A stretch of 37,113 nucleotides of DNA from Gammaproteobacteria bacterium. Lineage in GTDB: Bacteria > Pseudomonadota > Gammaproteobacteria > Steroidobacterales > Steroidobacteraceae. Both the position numbers and the translations under genes were made by a program. This document shows, in pieces, positions 7,804 through 16,465 of the stretch (the first letter of the stretch is position 1; every line of letters starts with the position of its first letter). The stretch covers positions 1-37,113 of the forward strand of contig JAGWPD010000048.1 of NCBI GenBank assembly GCA_028870705.1, given 5' to 3'. The notes under the pieces are model-generated. The model was not told the origin of the DNA, ran no database searches, and worked only from the letters and a program-made list of their open reading frames with translations.

Positions 7804-9027
7804 TTGCCCGTGCGCATATCCGGCCCGCTGCGGGACAAGAATTTCCTGATCTACTCGCTGGGCAACACGGTTTCGTGGGTCGGCACCTGGGCACAGCGCA
7901 TCGGCGTGGGCTGGCTGTCCTGGGACCTCACGCACAGGACCGCCTGGGTAGGCGCGATCTCGCTGGCGCAGCTGTTGCCGCTGATCGCATTCGGCCCGCT
8001 GTTTGGAACGCTCCTCGACCGGCACGACCACAGGCGCTATGCGCTGGGCGTCAATGCCGTGCTGGCCTTGCTGGCAGTCGCCCTGTACGCGCTCACAGCG
8101 CTGCACGCCATGCAGATCGGCTTGCTGTGCGCGATGGCAGTCCTGCTCGGAATCGCCAACAGCGCGTACCAGGCCGTAAGGCTGGCGATGATCAACGATG
8201 TGGTGGCGTCCGAGCAGCTGTCCGAGGCCATCGCGATCAATTCCGTGCTGTTCAACCTCACCCGGGCCGTGGGCCCTGCCATCGCCGGCGTGATCATCGC
8301 GCAATTGGGCATTGCCGCCGCCTTTGCGTTCAACGCGGTCTCCTTCCTGGGGATACTTGCAGCCTTGCTCGTGGTGCAGGTGCGGCCGCAGGCCGCGCGT
8401 CACGCGCCGCAGGGGTTGCTGGCCGAGAGCCGCGCGGGCATCCGCTACGTGTTCCAGCACCGTGGCATGCGCCAACTGATGCTGCTGTCGGCAATTACCT
8501 CGATATTGGGTCGCGGGGTCATCGAGCTGCTGCCGGCATTCGCGGATTCGGTGTTCCGTCGCGGCAGCGTGGGACTGGCCGACCTGACGACATCGGCGGG
8601 CATCGGCGCGATCGCGGGCGCATTGCTGCTATCGCGCCTGCAGGGAGCAAGGTCGTTGCCCAGCATTACCCGCAAGGCGACACTCGCGCTGGGTGGCGTG
8701 ATCGCGGCGTTTGCCCTGTGCACATCTTTCCGCGTGGGCCTGGCACTGGCCGGACTCTGCGGCTTCACGATCGTGCTGAGCAGCGTGGGCCTGCAGGTGT
8801 TGCTGCAGGCGGGCATCCGCGCCGACTTTCGCGGCCGCGTGCTCGGCCTGTGGAGTGCGGTCAATATGGCCGGCCCCGGTGTGGGCGCCGCACTGACCGG
8901 CACGCTGGCGCAGCTCGCGGGCCTGAAGGCAGTGAGCGCGACGGCGGGCCTGCTGTGCATTGTGCTGATCATCCTGGCAATGCCGCCGTCCAGGCCGTTG
9001 CACGCCGAGCATGCACGATACGATTGA
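7804..9027 (+). CDS. MFS transporter (EntS/MFS_3-like)
   Basis: 407 aa with about 11-12 hydrophobic segments, in the cytoplasmic membrane. It begins with the GPLRDKNFLIYSLGN stretch followed by WVGTWAQRIGVGWLSWDLT, the typical N-terminus of the EntS-like MFS_3 group. The basic loop LDRHDHRRY between the second and third helices is the MFS motif-A equivalent. Known relatives export siderophores or small organic molecules; in this operon, uptake or release of a pathway acid is equally possible. TTG 7804 is chosen over GTG 7810 because AGGA at 7794 is better spaced from it. It starts 11 nt after the KGSADH gene. Confidence 0.85.
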   Translation: MPVRISGPLRDKNFLIYSLGNTVSWVGTWAQRIGVGWLSWDLTHRTAWVGAISLAQLLPLIAFGPLFGTLLDRHDHRRYALGVNAVLALLAVALYALTALHAMQIGLLCAMAVLLGIANSAYQAVRLAMINDVVASEQLSEAIAINSVLFNLTRAVGPAIAGVIIAQLGIAAAFAFNAVSFLGILAALLVVQVRPQAARHAPQGLLAESRAGIRYVFQHRGMRQLMLLSAITSILGRGVIELLPAFADSVFRRGSVGLADLTTSAGIGAIAGALLLSRLQGARSLPSITRKATLALGGVIAAFALCTSFRVGLALAGLCGFTIVLSSVGLQVLLQAGIRADFRGRVLGLWSAVNMAGPGVGAALTGTLAQLAGLKAVSATAGLLCIVLIILAMPPSRPLHAEHARYD

Positions 9028-9049
9028 ACCACGGAGCGTACGGGAAAAC

Positions 9050-9868
9050 ATGAGATTCGCCAGATTCATCCAGCAAGGCCGGTCCAGCTACGCAATAGCC
9101 GGCGACGACACCATCACACCCATTGATGGAACGCCGTTCGGGACCTGGCAGCCGTCAGGCAGCCCGATCCCGCTGGGGCAGGCACGGCTCGATGTGCCGG
9201 TCGTGCCCGCAAACTTCTATGCCATCGGCTTGAACTACGCCGGGCACGTGCAGGAACGGGCGCGACTTGGCGGCGCGGCCGCGCAGCTGCCGACGCGGCC
9301 CGAGCCTGGTTACCGCTCGGTCAATGCGCTCGTCGCGCACGGACAGCCGATCGTGCTGCCCGCGGACACCACCACCGTGCAGTACGAGGGCGAACTGGTC
9401 GTGGTGATTGGCCGGCGCGCCAAGCATGTGCGCGAGTCGGAGGCGCTGCAGTGCGTGCTCGGATACACGATCGGGAACGATATCAGCGAGCGGAATTGGC
9501 AGAAGATCGATCGCAGCTTCTGGCGCTGCAAGAACAGCGATACCTTCAAGCCGATGGGCCCCTGGATCGAGACCGAAGTCGACCTGGACGCGCTGCGCAC
9601 GAGCGTGCGCGTGAACGGCAGGACACAGATCGAATTCGCGACCAACGACATGATCTTTGGCGTCGCCCGCTGCATTGCGGCCATTACGGAATACATCACG
9701 CTTCATCCCGGCGACGTCATCTGGATGGGCACCGAGGGTGCCTCCACCGACCTGCATCCGGGCGATGTGGTGGAGGTGGAAATCAGCTCCATTGGCACGC
9801 TGCGCAACCCGGTCGTGGCGGGCACGAGCCAACGCGGATCATCGGTCGCGGATCATGCAACGCAGTGA
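9050..9868 (+). CDS. fumarylacetoacetate hydrolase (FAH) family protein
   Basis: 272 aa, one FAH C-terminal-type domain. The divalent-metal ligands Glu113 and Glu115 (YEGELVVVIG) and Asp144 (IGNDISERNWQ) are in place, and KNSDTFKPMGPWI (161-173) is the usual substrate loop. The fold covers hydrolases, decarboxylase/isomerases and dehydratases of 2-keto acids. Given the KGSADH-type gene in the same operon, a 2-keto-3-deoxy-acid dehydratase is a reasonable candidate, with hydroxyheptadienedioate isomerase/decarboxylase as the alternative. ATG 9050 (GGGA five bases upstream) gives the standard N-terminus; an ATG at 9011 in the same frame would overlap the MFS gene. Likely the last gene of the metabolic operon. 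Confidence 0.85.
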   Translation: MRFARFIQQGRSSYAIAGDDTITPIDGTPFGTWQPSGSPIPLGQARLDVPVVPANFYAIGLNYAGHVQERARLGGAAAQLPTRPEPGYRSVNALVAHGQPIVLPADTTTVQYEGELVVVIGRRAKHVRESEALQCVLGYTIGNDISERNWQKIDRSFWRCKNSDTFKPMGPWIETEVDLDALRTSVRVNGRTQIEFATNDMIFGVARCIAAITEYITLHPGDVIWMGTEGASTDLHPGDVVEVEISSIGTLRNPVVAGTSQRGSSVADHATQ

Positions 9869-9878
9869 TGCGCGGTTT

Positions 9879-9894
9879 GGGGCTACCGCCGATT
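9879..9894 (+). repeat. 16-nt sequence repeated exactly at 14505-14520
   Basis: GGGGCTACCGCCGATT occurs here, between the FAH and receptor genes, and again upstream of the deacetylase gene, in the same orientation relative to the downstream gene. Both copies are intergenic. It may be a shared operator or a chance match in GC-rich DNA. Confidence 0.35.
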
Positions 9895-9969
9895 CCAACG
9901 CTCCGATAGCTTGATGATGTGATTGCCGCCGTTGGGGCGGCCCATCGTCAACGACAGAGGGGTATGCCG

Positions 9970-12447
9970 ATGATCAGTCGCGCTTGCGGATTGCGGCGGG
10001 CATTGCCGCGTCTGGCCTTTGCCATGGCGCTGTTCGGCGCGCTGGTTTATGGCGATATCGCCGTGGCGCAGGCCCAGGCGCACGGCAATGACGGCGATCA
10101 CCACGGCGCGCGTGGCGACCAGGACGGTGACCATGATGGTGACCGTGACGGCGAACATGACGCGCGTCGTGGACACGCTCGCGGCGCGCGCGACCCATTG
10201 GCGCTGGAAGAGGTGATCGTCACGGCGGAGAAGCGTGAGCAGACATTGCAGAAGACCGCGCTCGCGGTAACGGCCGTGAGCGGAGCCGAATTGCAGCGCG
10301 CGGGGATCACCGACGCCCAGGGGCTGACGGACGTCGTGCCGGGGCTGGAGGTCGGCAACCTCGGCTCGACCACGACGTTCACGATTCGCGGCGTCACCAC
10401 GAATACCGACCCGAACCTGGGCGACTCGCCCACCGCATTTCACATCGATGGCACCTACCAGGGACGACCCGCCGCCGCATCGGGCCTGTTCTACGACGTC
10501 AATCGCGTCGAAGTGCTCAGTGGTCCGCAGGGCACGCTGTATGGCAAGGATTCGACTGGCGGCACCATCAACCTGGTGACGAACAAGCCCGACTTCAAGG
10601 GCGTCTATGGGCAGTTCCGGCAGGAGCTGGGCAACTACAATCTGTACCGCACCTCCGGCGTGGTCAACGTGCCGGTCGACGAGGACTTCGCCTTCCGCGT
10701 TGCGCTGCAGACCGAGCGGCACAAAGGCTACCTGGCCACAGGCTACGACGACGCCGATGACGTCGCCGGTCGCGTGCACCTGCTGTGGCGGCCCAGCGAG
10801 CACTTCTCGGCGCTGCTCACGCAGGATTATTTCCACCAGGGCGGCGTGGGCAATGGCCAGATCCCGATCGCGGAGCTCGGCCCATCGCAGGATCCGTTGG
10901 TGCCCTGGCAGGGAGATTACTGGCAGAAGGATCCCTGGTCGTTGGTGTTGCCGCTCGCACAGCAGGGACTGTCGGAGTACGGCTTCACTCCACGCACCAA
11001 CAACGTCAGCAACCAGACCAGCCTGCAACTGGACTGGGATCTGGGCGGCGCCAGGCTGACCTCGGTGAGCGCGTACCACTACCTGCACCTGGATTCCACC
11101 GCCTACCTGAACGGTACTCCATCGCTACAGAAGGAAACGGACGCGGAGATCTCGCAGGAGATCCGGCTTGCATCGCCGGCCGCGTCGGCCACCAAGTGGG
11201 TGGTTGGCGCCTACTACCATCGCGAGCAGCAGACCAATGACCTCTACTTCTACGACCAGGCCGGCCCGGGCACCGACTCGGTGCAGATCTTCCCGCAGAT
11301 CGATACGCCTTCGTATGCGCTGTTTGGCCAGCTGACTTATCCGATCCGGCCGAGCTGGCGCGTGACGGTGGGTGTCCGCGGCAATAGCGACCAGAAGACC
11401 ATCCAGGGTGCCATCAACCAGGTGAACTACGCGGTGGTGAACCCGCAGGACCTGGTGGTCCCGTTCACGGTTCCGCTGGTGGTTGACCGGACGACGCTCG
11501 TCGATGCCGGCTGCCCGCCGCCGAACCCCGCCGTGTGCCTGCAGGCGGCCCCGAATGGCTCGCTTACCGCGCGGCGCGTGACCTGGCGTGTCGGCACGGA
11601 CTTCGACGTCGCCAGCCACTCGCTGCTGTTCTTCAACCTCTCCACGGGCTACAAGCAAGGCGGTCTGGACGCGAATCAGCCGCCCGACAACGTGTATCGT
11701 CCCGAGACGATCACCGCCTACGAAATCGGCAGCAAGAATCGATTCCTGAACGATCGGCTGCAGGTGAACCTCGACGCCTATCTATACGACTACAAGAACT
11801 ATCAGGTCGACCAGCTCGAGTTCTTCCCCGGGATCAGCGCGCTGGTGTTCGGGGATTTCATCTCGAACGCCGCGAGCGCGCGGCACAAGGGCGTCGAGTT
11901 GCAGACCCAGGCGCAATTGAGCGCGCACGACCAGTTGTCGATGAATGTCGCCTATCTGAGCGCCGTGTTCGAGAACTACCAGTTCCCGTTGCCTGCCGAT
12001 CCCGGCAATCCCTCGCTGAATATCCAGTTCCAGGACCTGTCGGGCTACACCGAGTTCAGCGCGCCGCGCTGGACCGGCACGTTGAGCTACCAGCATTCCT
12101 GGGGCTTGCCGCATGATGCGCAGCTGGCGTTCAGCGTCATGTCGCACGCCGAGAGCTATTCCTGGTTGTCGCCGAATCACGAGCCCGACAGCCGGCAGCC
12201 GGGCTTCAGCCGTTCGCAAATGGCTTTGCAGTACAGCAGTGCCAACGACAAGTATGAGATGCAGGCCTACGTGCACAACCTGGAGAACCGCGTCGTGTTC
12301 AACAATTACACGCACCAGGGTCAACCAGCGGGCGCGGTTGGCGGTCCATTGGGCTTTGGGCCGGGCGCCGGTAGCCTGGCAACACGCAACTTCGTGACGG
12401 TGAATCCGCCACGAACATTTGGCCTGAGTTTCCAGGTCAAGTTCTAG
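9970..12447 (+). CDS. TonB-dependent outer-membrane receptor with His/Asp-rich N-terminal linker
   Basis: 825 aa. A signal peptide (about 1-35) is followed by an unusual linker (about 38-72) rich in His, Asp and Gly, then the TonB-box-like LEEVIVTAEKREQ (79-91), the plug domain (to about 230) and a long beta-barrel ending in FGLSFQVKF with the C-terminal Phe expected of outer-membrane proteins. The plug carries the usual FTIRGV and GPQGTLYGKDSTGGTIN motifs. It belongs to the broad receptor class common in sphingomonads and xanthomonads that import siderophores, vitamins or small organics. ATG 9970 is chosen because AGAGGGG (9956-9962) is correctly spaced from it; ATG 9964 is too close. The ligand is unknown; the catabolic operon upstream suggests its substrate. 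Confidence 0.9.
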   Translation: MISRACGLRRALPRLAFAMALFGALVYGDIAVAQAQAHGNDGDHHGARGDQDGDHDGDRDGEHDARRGHARGARDPLALEEVIVTAEKREQTLQKTALAVTAVSGAELQRAGITDAQGLTDVVPGLEVGNLGSTTTFTIRGVTTNTDPNLGDSPTAFHIDGTYQGRPAAASGLFYDVNRVEVLSGPQGTLYGKDSTGGTINLVTNKPDFKGVYGQFRQELGNYNLYRTSGVVNVPVDEDFAFRVALQTERHKGYLATGYDDADDVAGRVHLLWRPSEHFSALLTQDYFHQGGVGNGQIPIAELGPSQDPLVPWQGDYWQKDPWSLVLPLAQQGLSEYGFTPRTNNVSNQTSLQLDWDLGGARLTSVSAYHYLHLDSTAYLNGTPSLQKETDAEISQEIRLASPAASATKWVVGAYYHREQQTNDLYFYDQAGPGTDSVQIFPQIDTPSYALFGQLTYPIRPSWRVTVGVRGNSDQKTIQGAINQVNYAVVNPQDLVVPFTVPLVVDRTTLVDAGCPPPNPAVCLQAAPNGSLTARRVTWRVGTDFDVASHSLLFFNLSTGYKQGGLDANQPPDNVYRPETITAYEIGSKNRFLNDRLQVNLDAYLYDYKNYQVDQLEFFPGISALVFGDFISNAASARHKGVELQTQAQLSAHDQLSMNVAYLSAVFENYQFPLPADPGNPSLNIQFQDLSGYTEFSAPRWTGTLSYQHSWGLPHDAQLAFSVMSHAESYSWLSPNHEPDSRQPGFSRSQMALQYSSANDKYEMQAYVHNLENRVVFNNYTHQGQPAGAVGGPLGFGPGAGSLATRNFVTVNPPRTFGLSFQVKF

Positions 12448-12462
12448 CCAGGGAGTCGAATC

Positions 12463-13500
12463 ATGGGCATGCGCTTTCGCGATTGCACCGCTCGTCTGGG
12501 ATTGGCTGCCGTGCTGGCCATGCTGGCCACGTCGGCGGTGCTGGCTCAGCAGCCGTCAACCCACTTCGCTGTGCTTGATCGCATACCCGGGCCCGACGGC
12601 GGCTGGGACTACGCGACCATCGATGCGGCCGCGCGCCGCTTGTACCTTGGCCGGGACGCGGGCGTCCTCACGATGGATCTCGAGACCCGTAACATCACCG
12701 CGGTGGCAGTTCCGGGCGAAGGCGTGCACGGGGCCACGCTGGTCGGCGACACCGGCCTGGTCGTCAGCACCAATGGCGACAGCAACACGGTCACCGTGTT
12801 CGAAGGCGCCACGAACAAGGTCGTGGGCACCGTCAAGGTGGGCAAGAATCCGGATGCCTCGGTGTACGATCCGACCACCCGGCTGGTTGCAGTCATGAAT
12901 CACAGCGGCGGCACGGTATCGCTGGTGGACCCCGCCAAGCTGAAGGTCGTCCGGACGATTGTGGTCGGCGGCGAACTGGAGGCCGGAGCGGCCGGCCTGC
13001 ACGGCGAGTTGTTCGTCAATGTGGCCAGCAGGCACCAGGTGGCGGTGCTGAGCCTGTCGGCGGGCAAGGTCCAGCGCCGCATGAATCTGCAGGGCTGCGA
13101 GGATCCCTCGGGCATAGCCTACGATGCCGGCGATGACCTGGTCGCCAGCGTGTGTGCCAATGGCGTCACCAAGATCCTGCGCGCGAAGGATGGTCACGAG
13201 CTCGCGTCCCTGAAGACCGGGTTTGGCTCGGATGGCCTGATCTACGACCAGAGCCGCAAGCTCCTGTTCGTGCCGGCAGCAAAGGAGGGCACGTTGTCGG
13301 TGATCGCTCTGAGCGCCAACAAGCCGCCGGTGCTGGTCGAGACTGCGAAGACCGCGCCCGGCGCCCGACTCGGCGCGCTGGATACCAGGACCGGCCGCCT
13401 GTATCTCCCGATGGCGAAGCTAGGGCCGCCCATACCTCCGGATCCATGGCCCAGCGTGGTGCCCAATACGTTTGCAATACTCGTGGTTGGGCCGCAGTAA
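12463..13500 (+). CDS. secreted YVTN/YncE-like beta-propeller protein
   Basis: 345 aa. A signal peptide (about 1-28, ending AVLAQQ) precedes repeats of roughly 40 residues with the pattern xxVxVIDxxxxKVVxTIxVGxxP, seen for example at VTVFEGATNKVVGTVKVG and VSLVDPAKLKVVRTIVVG. Such periplasmic propellers act as binding or scaffold proteins and often accompany TonB-dependent receptors. The Shine-Dalgarno GGGAG (12451-12455) is well placed before ATG 12463, 15 nt after the receptor stop, so the two genes are almost certainly co-transcribed. The role is probably ligand binding or receptor support in the periplasm; no catalytic residues can be assigned. Confidence 0.83.
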   Translation: MGMRFRDCTARLGLAAVLAMLATSAVLAQQPSTHFAVLDRIPGPDGGWDYATIDAAARRLYLGRDAGVLTMDLETRNITAVAVPGEGVHGATLVGDTGLVVSTNGDSNTVTVFEGATNKVVGTVKVGKNPDASVYDPTTRLVAVMNHSGGTVSLVDPAKLKVVRTIVVGGELEAGAAGLHGELFVNVASRHQVAVLSLSAGKVQRRMNLQGCEDPSGIAYDAGDDLVASVCANGVTKILRAKDGHELASLKTGFGSDGLIYDQSRKLLFVPAAKEGTLSVIALSANKPPVLVETAKTAPGARLGALDTRTGRLYLPMAKLGPPIPPDPWPSVVPNTFAILVVGPQ

Positions 13501-13501
13501 T

Positions 13502-14377
13502 TCATGTTGCCGGGGTCGTGGGTTCGGGCGCCACCTTGCGCGCCGAAGCCAACAGCATCCCGGCGGCATAGACGACCGCGACCAGTACCAGCCAGCGCAG
13601 CCATTGGAGCGGGAGCGACTTGACCAGGTAGATCGCCACCAGGACGCCCGGAATCCCGCCGATCGCCAGGCCGAGCGCGGCCTGGTAGTCGTAGCGGCCG
13701 CTGCGAATGAAGCGCACGCCGCCGAATGCCAGCAGGAATGCGCACGAGCCCATCATGATGGGGAAGGCCACCAGCGGGCTCATGCCGAGCAGGCTCACCA
13801 GTATGAGGCATGGCGCGTAGAGCCCGATGCCGAGCGACATGAGCCCGCCCAGGATGAAATTGACGGCGATCGCGAAGGGTAGCTTCCATCCGCTGAGTCC
13901 GACCGCCTCGCCTCCGGCCGGCACCCAGTGCATGTTGACGGCCAGCAATATTCCCGCGGCCAGCAACAAAGCCGAACCCATGGCCAGCTGCACCGATCTG
14001 CGCGGCAAGCGCGCCACCACTCCGGCGCCAAGCCAGACGCCGACCACTGAAGCCGCGATCATGCCGACCAGCGTGTCGACGTCGACCCTGACAACCGCGA
14101 TGAAGATCAGGGCCTCGATGCACGTCGGGATGCCGTAGCCGGCATTCAGTGTGCCGGGAATGTTCTCGTCCGGCATGCGCCTGATCATCTTGAAGATCGC
14201 GGTCGTGGGCGCGAAATTCCCGACGCCCAGCGCATCGAAGAAATTGGTCGCGAAAGACAGCGCCAGATCCCGGGCCGCGAGCCTTGGCCGGGGCGCGCGT
14301 TCCAGTCGATACCAGCACCACACGTACCAGACGTAAACGCCAATCAGCGTTCCCAGCACGAGGTTACGGACGTTCAT
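13502..14377 (-). CDS. TauE/SafE family membrane permease (sulfite/organic anion exporter type)
   Basis: 291 aa with about eight hydrophobic helices, in the cytoplasmic membrane. The TauE/SafE features are the N-terminal FFDALGVGNFAPTTA motif and its counterpart in the second half, GGLMSLGIGLYAPCLI; these are the two pseudo-symmetric repeats. Family members move sulfite, sulfoacetate, taurine or other organic anions, and some are uncharacterised. The gene converges on the propeller gene with a single base between the stops, so there is no room for a separate terminator. It is divergent from the deacetylase gene. Its link to the catabolic genes is by position only. Confidence 0.83.
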   Translation of the reverse strand: MNVRNLVLGTLIGVYVWYVWCWYRLERAPRPRLAARDLALSFATNFFDALGVGNFAPTTAIFKMIRRMPDENIPGTLNAGYGIPTCIEALIFIAVVRVDVDTLVGMIAASVVGVWLGAGVVARLPRRSVQLAMGSALLLAAGILLAVNMHWVPAGGEAVGLSGWKLPFAIAVNFILGGLMSLGIGLYAPCLILVSLLGMSPLVAFPIMMGSCAFLLAFGGVRFIRSGRYDYQAALGLAIGGIPGVLVAIYLVKSLPLQWLRWLVLVAVVYAAGMLLASARKVAPEPTTPAT

Positions 14378-14504
14378 CGGCGCTTGCCATGACTCCCGAT
14401 TCTACGGTGTGGATGCCGCCAGGACACAAGTGCTCGGTCCCCGCCGGGGACGTCTGCCCGCGCCCGGGGCGAACCTAATCGGGTGTTCACCTGGTCCCAT
14501 TTCC

Positions 14505-14520
14505 GGGGCTACCGCCGATT
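14505..14520 (+). repeat. second copy of the 16-nt intergenic sequence
   Basis: Exact repeat of 9879-9894. Its last two bases form the start of the putative -35 box of the deacetylase promoter, a position where an activator or repressor could act. Confidence 0.35.
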
Positions 14521-14547
14521 GTTGCGGCCAGCGGCACTCGCTATACA
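14519..14547 (+). promoter_or_regulatory. candidate sigma-70 promoter of the deacetylase-GNAT pair
   Basis: TTGTTG (14519-14524) and TATACA (14542-14547) are separated by 17 bases, the optimum spacing. The start of transcription would fall near 14554, giving a leader of about 16 bases before the GTG start at 14571. Confidence 0.4.
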
Positions 14548-14570
14548 AGAATCACATGGAGGCGCAGTCG

Positions 14571-15560
14571 GTGACGTTTCGCGAATGCCACGGCTGGTTG
14601 CCCGCCGGCAAGCGTGCAGCCGTGTGCTTCAATATCGACGACGTCCATCCGGCCACATCACGGGACGAATTCGAAGCGGGCGGTGAACTGGGCAACGGGG
14701 CGCTCGGCAACGTCGAGCGCCTGCTCGCACGGCATCCGCAATTGCGCGTGACCCTGTTTGTCACGCCCGATTGGCGCCTGCGGCGCCTGGTGCCGTCCCG
14801 GGGCTTCCTGACGCGTATGCCGGTGCTGCGCGAGCGCATCCATTGGGCGCCGGTAACGCCCAGGGGTCGATTCCGCGTCGATCGGTTTCCGGAATTTGTG
14901 GCCTACCTGAATGCGATGCCGCGCACCGAGTGCGCCGTGCACGGCCTGCACCATGCACATCAGGGACCACGCATGGCGATGGAGTTCCAGCGCCAGACGC
15001 GCGACGAATGCGGCGCCATGCTCCAGCTGGCTCGCGAGATCTTCCGGAAAGCGGGCTTGCGCCACGTCCGGGGATTTGCCGCGCCCGCCTGGAACACACC
15101 GCCCGCATTGTGCGAGGCGCTGCGCGAGGCGGGGTTCCATTTCGTCACCTCGGCGCGCGACCTGGACACCCCGATCAGGATCGATGCGCGCGCGGCGGGC
15201 GCCGGATTGCGTGGCGCACCGCTGCTGCGGCCGACGTGGGTAAGGGGAATCGTCGGCGACGAGGCAGGCGCGGCCGATGCCCGCGGCGGGCTGGTGCATT
15301 TCCCCACCAATTTTCAGGCGACTTCGGCTGTTGATCGGGCTCGCGCCATCATCGAGGACGGTGGGCTGCTGTCGATCAAGGCCCACATCTTCAAATGCGG
15401 CGGCGGCCTCACGATGCTCGACGGCCTCGACGCGGACTACTGTGACTATCTCGACGAGCTCTGGTCGCAACTCGCGCGCAGCTACGGCGAGTCCCTGTGG
15501 TGGACGACGCTGGCGGAAATCGCGGCTCGATGTCAGGGAGCAGCGCAATGGAAGTGCTGA
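14571..15560 (+). CDS. polysaccharide deacetylase-like protein
   Basis: 329 aa. The deacetylase core shows NIDDVHP (21-27, catalytic/metal Asp23-Asp24) and HGLHHAH (124-130, with the HxxxH metal pair His124/His128). These are followed by strands VRGFAAPAWNTP and HFVTSARD in the order expected of the NodB-like fold. Such enzymes remove N- or O-acetyl groups from glycans. There is no signal peptide, so it would act in the cytoplasm unless exported otherwise, unlike PgaB or PelA. GTG 14571 is preferred over ATG 14556 because GGAGG (14558-14562) lies eight bases before it, while nothing precedes the ATG. Its 3' end overlaps the acetyltransferase gene by 13 bases, so the two are probably made together. 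Confidence 0.78.
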   Translation: MTFRECHGWLPAGKRAAVCFNIDDVHPATSRDEFEAGGELGNGALGNVERLLARHPQLRVTLFVTPDWRLRRLVPSRGFLTRMPVLRERIHWAPVTPRGRFRVDRFPEFVAYLNAMPRTECAVHGLHHAHQGPRMAMEFQRQTRDECGAMLQLAREIFRKAGLRHVRGFAAPAWNTPPALCEALREAGFHFVTSARDLDTPIRIDARAAGAGLRGAPLLRPTWVRGIVGDEAGAADARGGLVHFPTNFQATSAVDRARAIIEDGGLLSIKAHIFKCGGGLTMLDGLDADYCDYLDELWSQLARSYGESLWWTTLAEIAARCQGAAQWKC

Positions 15561-16465
15561 TCAACCCACGGGGAATGGGCGCCGAGTTTGACGCGGCGTT
15601 CCTGACGCGATGTTTCTCGACCGGCTGGACCGAGGCCATGTGCAGATGGTACCTGCGACGCGACTTTGGTGGTGAGCGCCCGGATCGGCTGCTACTGATG
15701 GACGATCAGCGGGCCGTGGCTGGGGGTGGTCTGGCATACAGGCTGCTCCGGACACCTGACAATTCGGTGCACCGGGTCAGCGTCGTGGTCGCCGCCTGCA
15801 CCGCGCCAGGCGAGCGCGGGCGAGGCTGTTATGCGCGCCTCCTCCAGGCTGCCATCGCGCGCAGTGCCTCGCGTGGCTGCACTGCGCTGCTCGGGTTCGT
15901 CACGGCGGACAATGCCACCGGGCGCGGGCTGCTGCGGCAGGGTGCGACGGCCATTCCGAGCACCTATATCGCCTGCGCCGCAATTCCGGGCGCGGCCGGC
16001 GCTGCAGCATTGCGCGTGCGCGCCACGCGCATCACTGACAGCTGGCCGGAACGCGCCGGGGCACGTCTGCGTTGCCCGCCTGGCGAAGCGGGCTTCCAGT
16101 ACCCTGATTTGAGTTCGTGGCGTTCGCAGATGGTCGAACGCCCCCATGCGATACAGCCGCTGTGCGTCGGCGGCGGCCGCGCCATCATAGAATTGGCCGG
16201 TGACACCGACCGGCTGCAGTGGCTCGATGCGGTAGCGACCGAGCGGCAAGCCCTGATCGCCTCGCTTTCCTTGCACGCGCGCCGGCGCGGCCGGAAGTTC
16301 TTCATGTACTCGACGCGCCCGGAAGATGCCGCGGCCGCAGGCCGGCTCGGACTCGAGGTCCGGCCGGGCTTCATGATGGCGCTTGCCACCGAGCGGCGCC
16401 ACGAAATCCTGGTGCGCGGCTGGGCGGCACTGCCGTGGAACGTGCAGTCGGGTGATCGACTATAG
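15548..16465 (+). CDS. GNAT-family acetyltransferase
   Basis: 305 aa. The N-terminal half is a GNAT domain: strand RVSVVVAACTAP followed by the acetyl-CoA loop ERGRGCYARLL (89-99), then an alpha helix and LLGFVTADNATGRGLLRQG (family motif B, the 'N-x-x-x-x-x-x-y-x-x-x-G-F' position). The C-terminal half (about 150-305) is less conserved and may be a second, degenerate GNAT-like domain. The Shine-Dalgarno AGGGAG lies seven bases before ATG 15548. Paired with a deacetylase it suggests control of glycan or sugar-precursor acetylation, but the substrate is not shown. The last 95 bases lie opposite the end of the glycosyltransferase gene. Confidence 0.72.
   Translation: MEVLINPRGMGAEFDAAFLTRCFSTGWTEAMCRWYLRRDFGGERPDRLLLMDDQRAVAGGGLAYRLLRTPDNSVHRVSVVVAACTAPGERGRGCYARLLQAAIARSASRGCTALLGFVTADNATGRGLLRQGATAIPSTYIACAAIPGAAGAAALRVRATRITDSWPERAGARLRCPPGEAGFQYPDLSSWRSQMVERPHAIQPLCVGGGRAIIELAGDTDRLQWLDAVATERQALIASLSLHARRRGRKFFMYSTRPEDAAAAGRLGLEVRPGFMMALATERRHEILVRGWAALPWNVQSGDRL

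Noticed and set aside
13500-13502. A bidirectional terminator between the propeller and TauE-like genes
   Set aside because: The stops are one base apart, and I found no stem with a T-run in the flanking coding ends.
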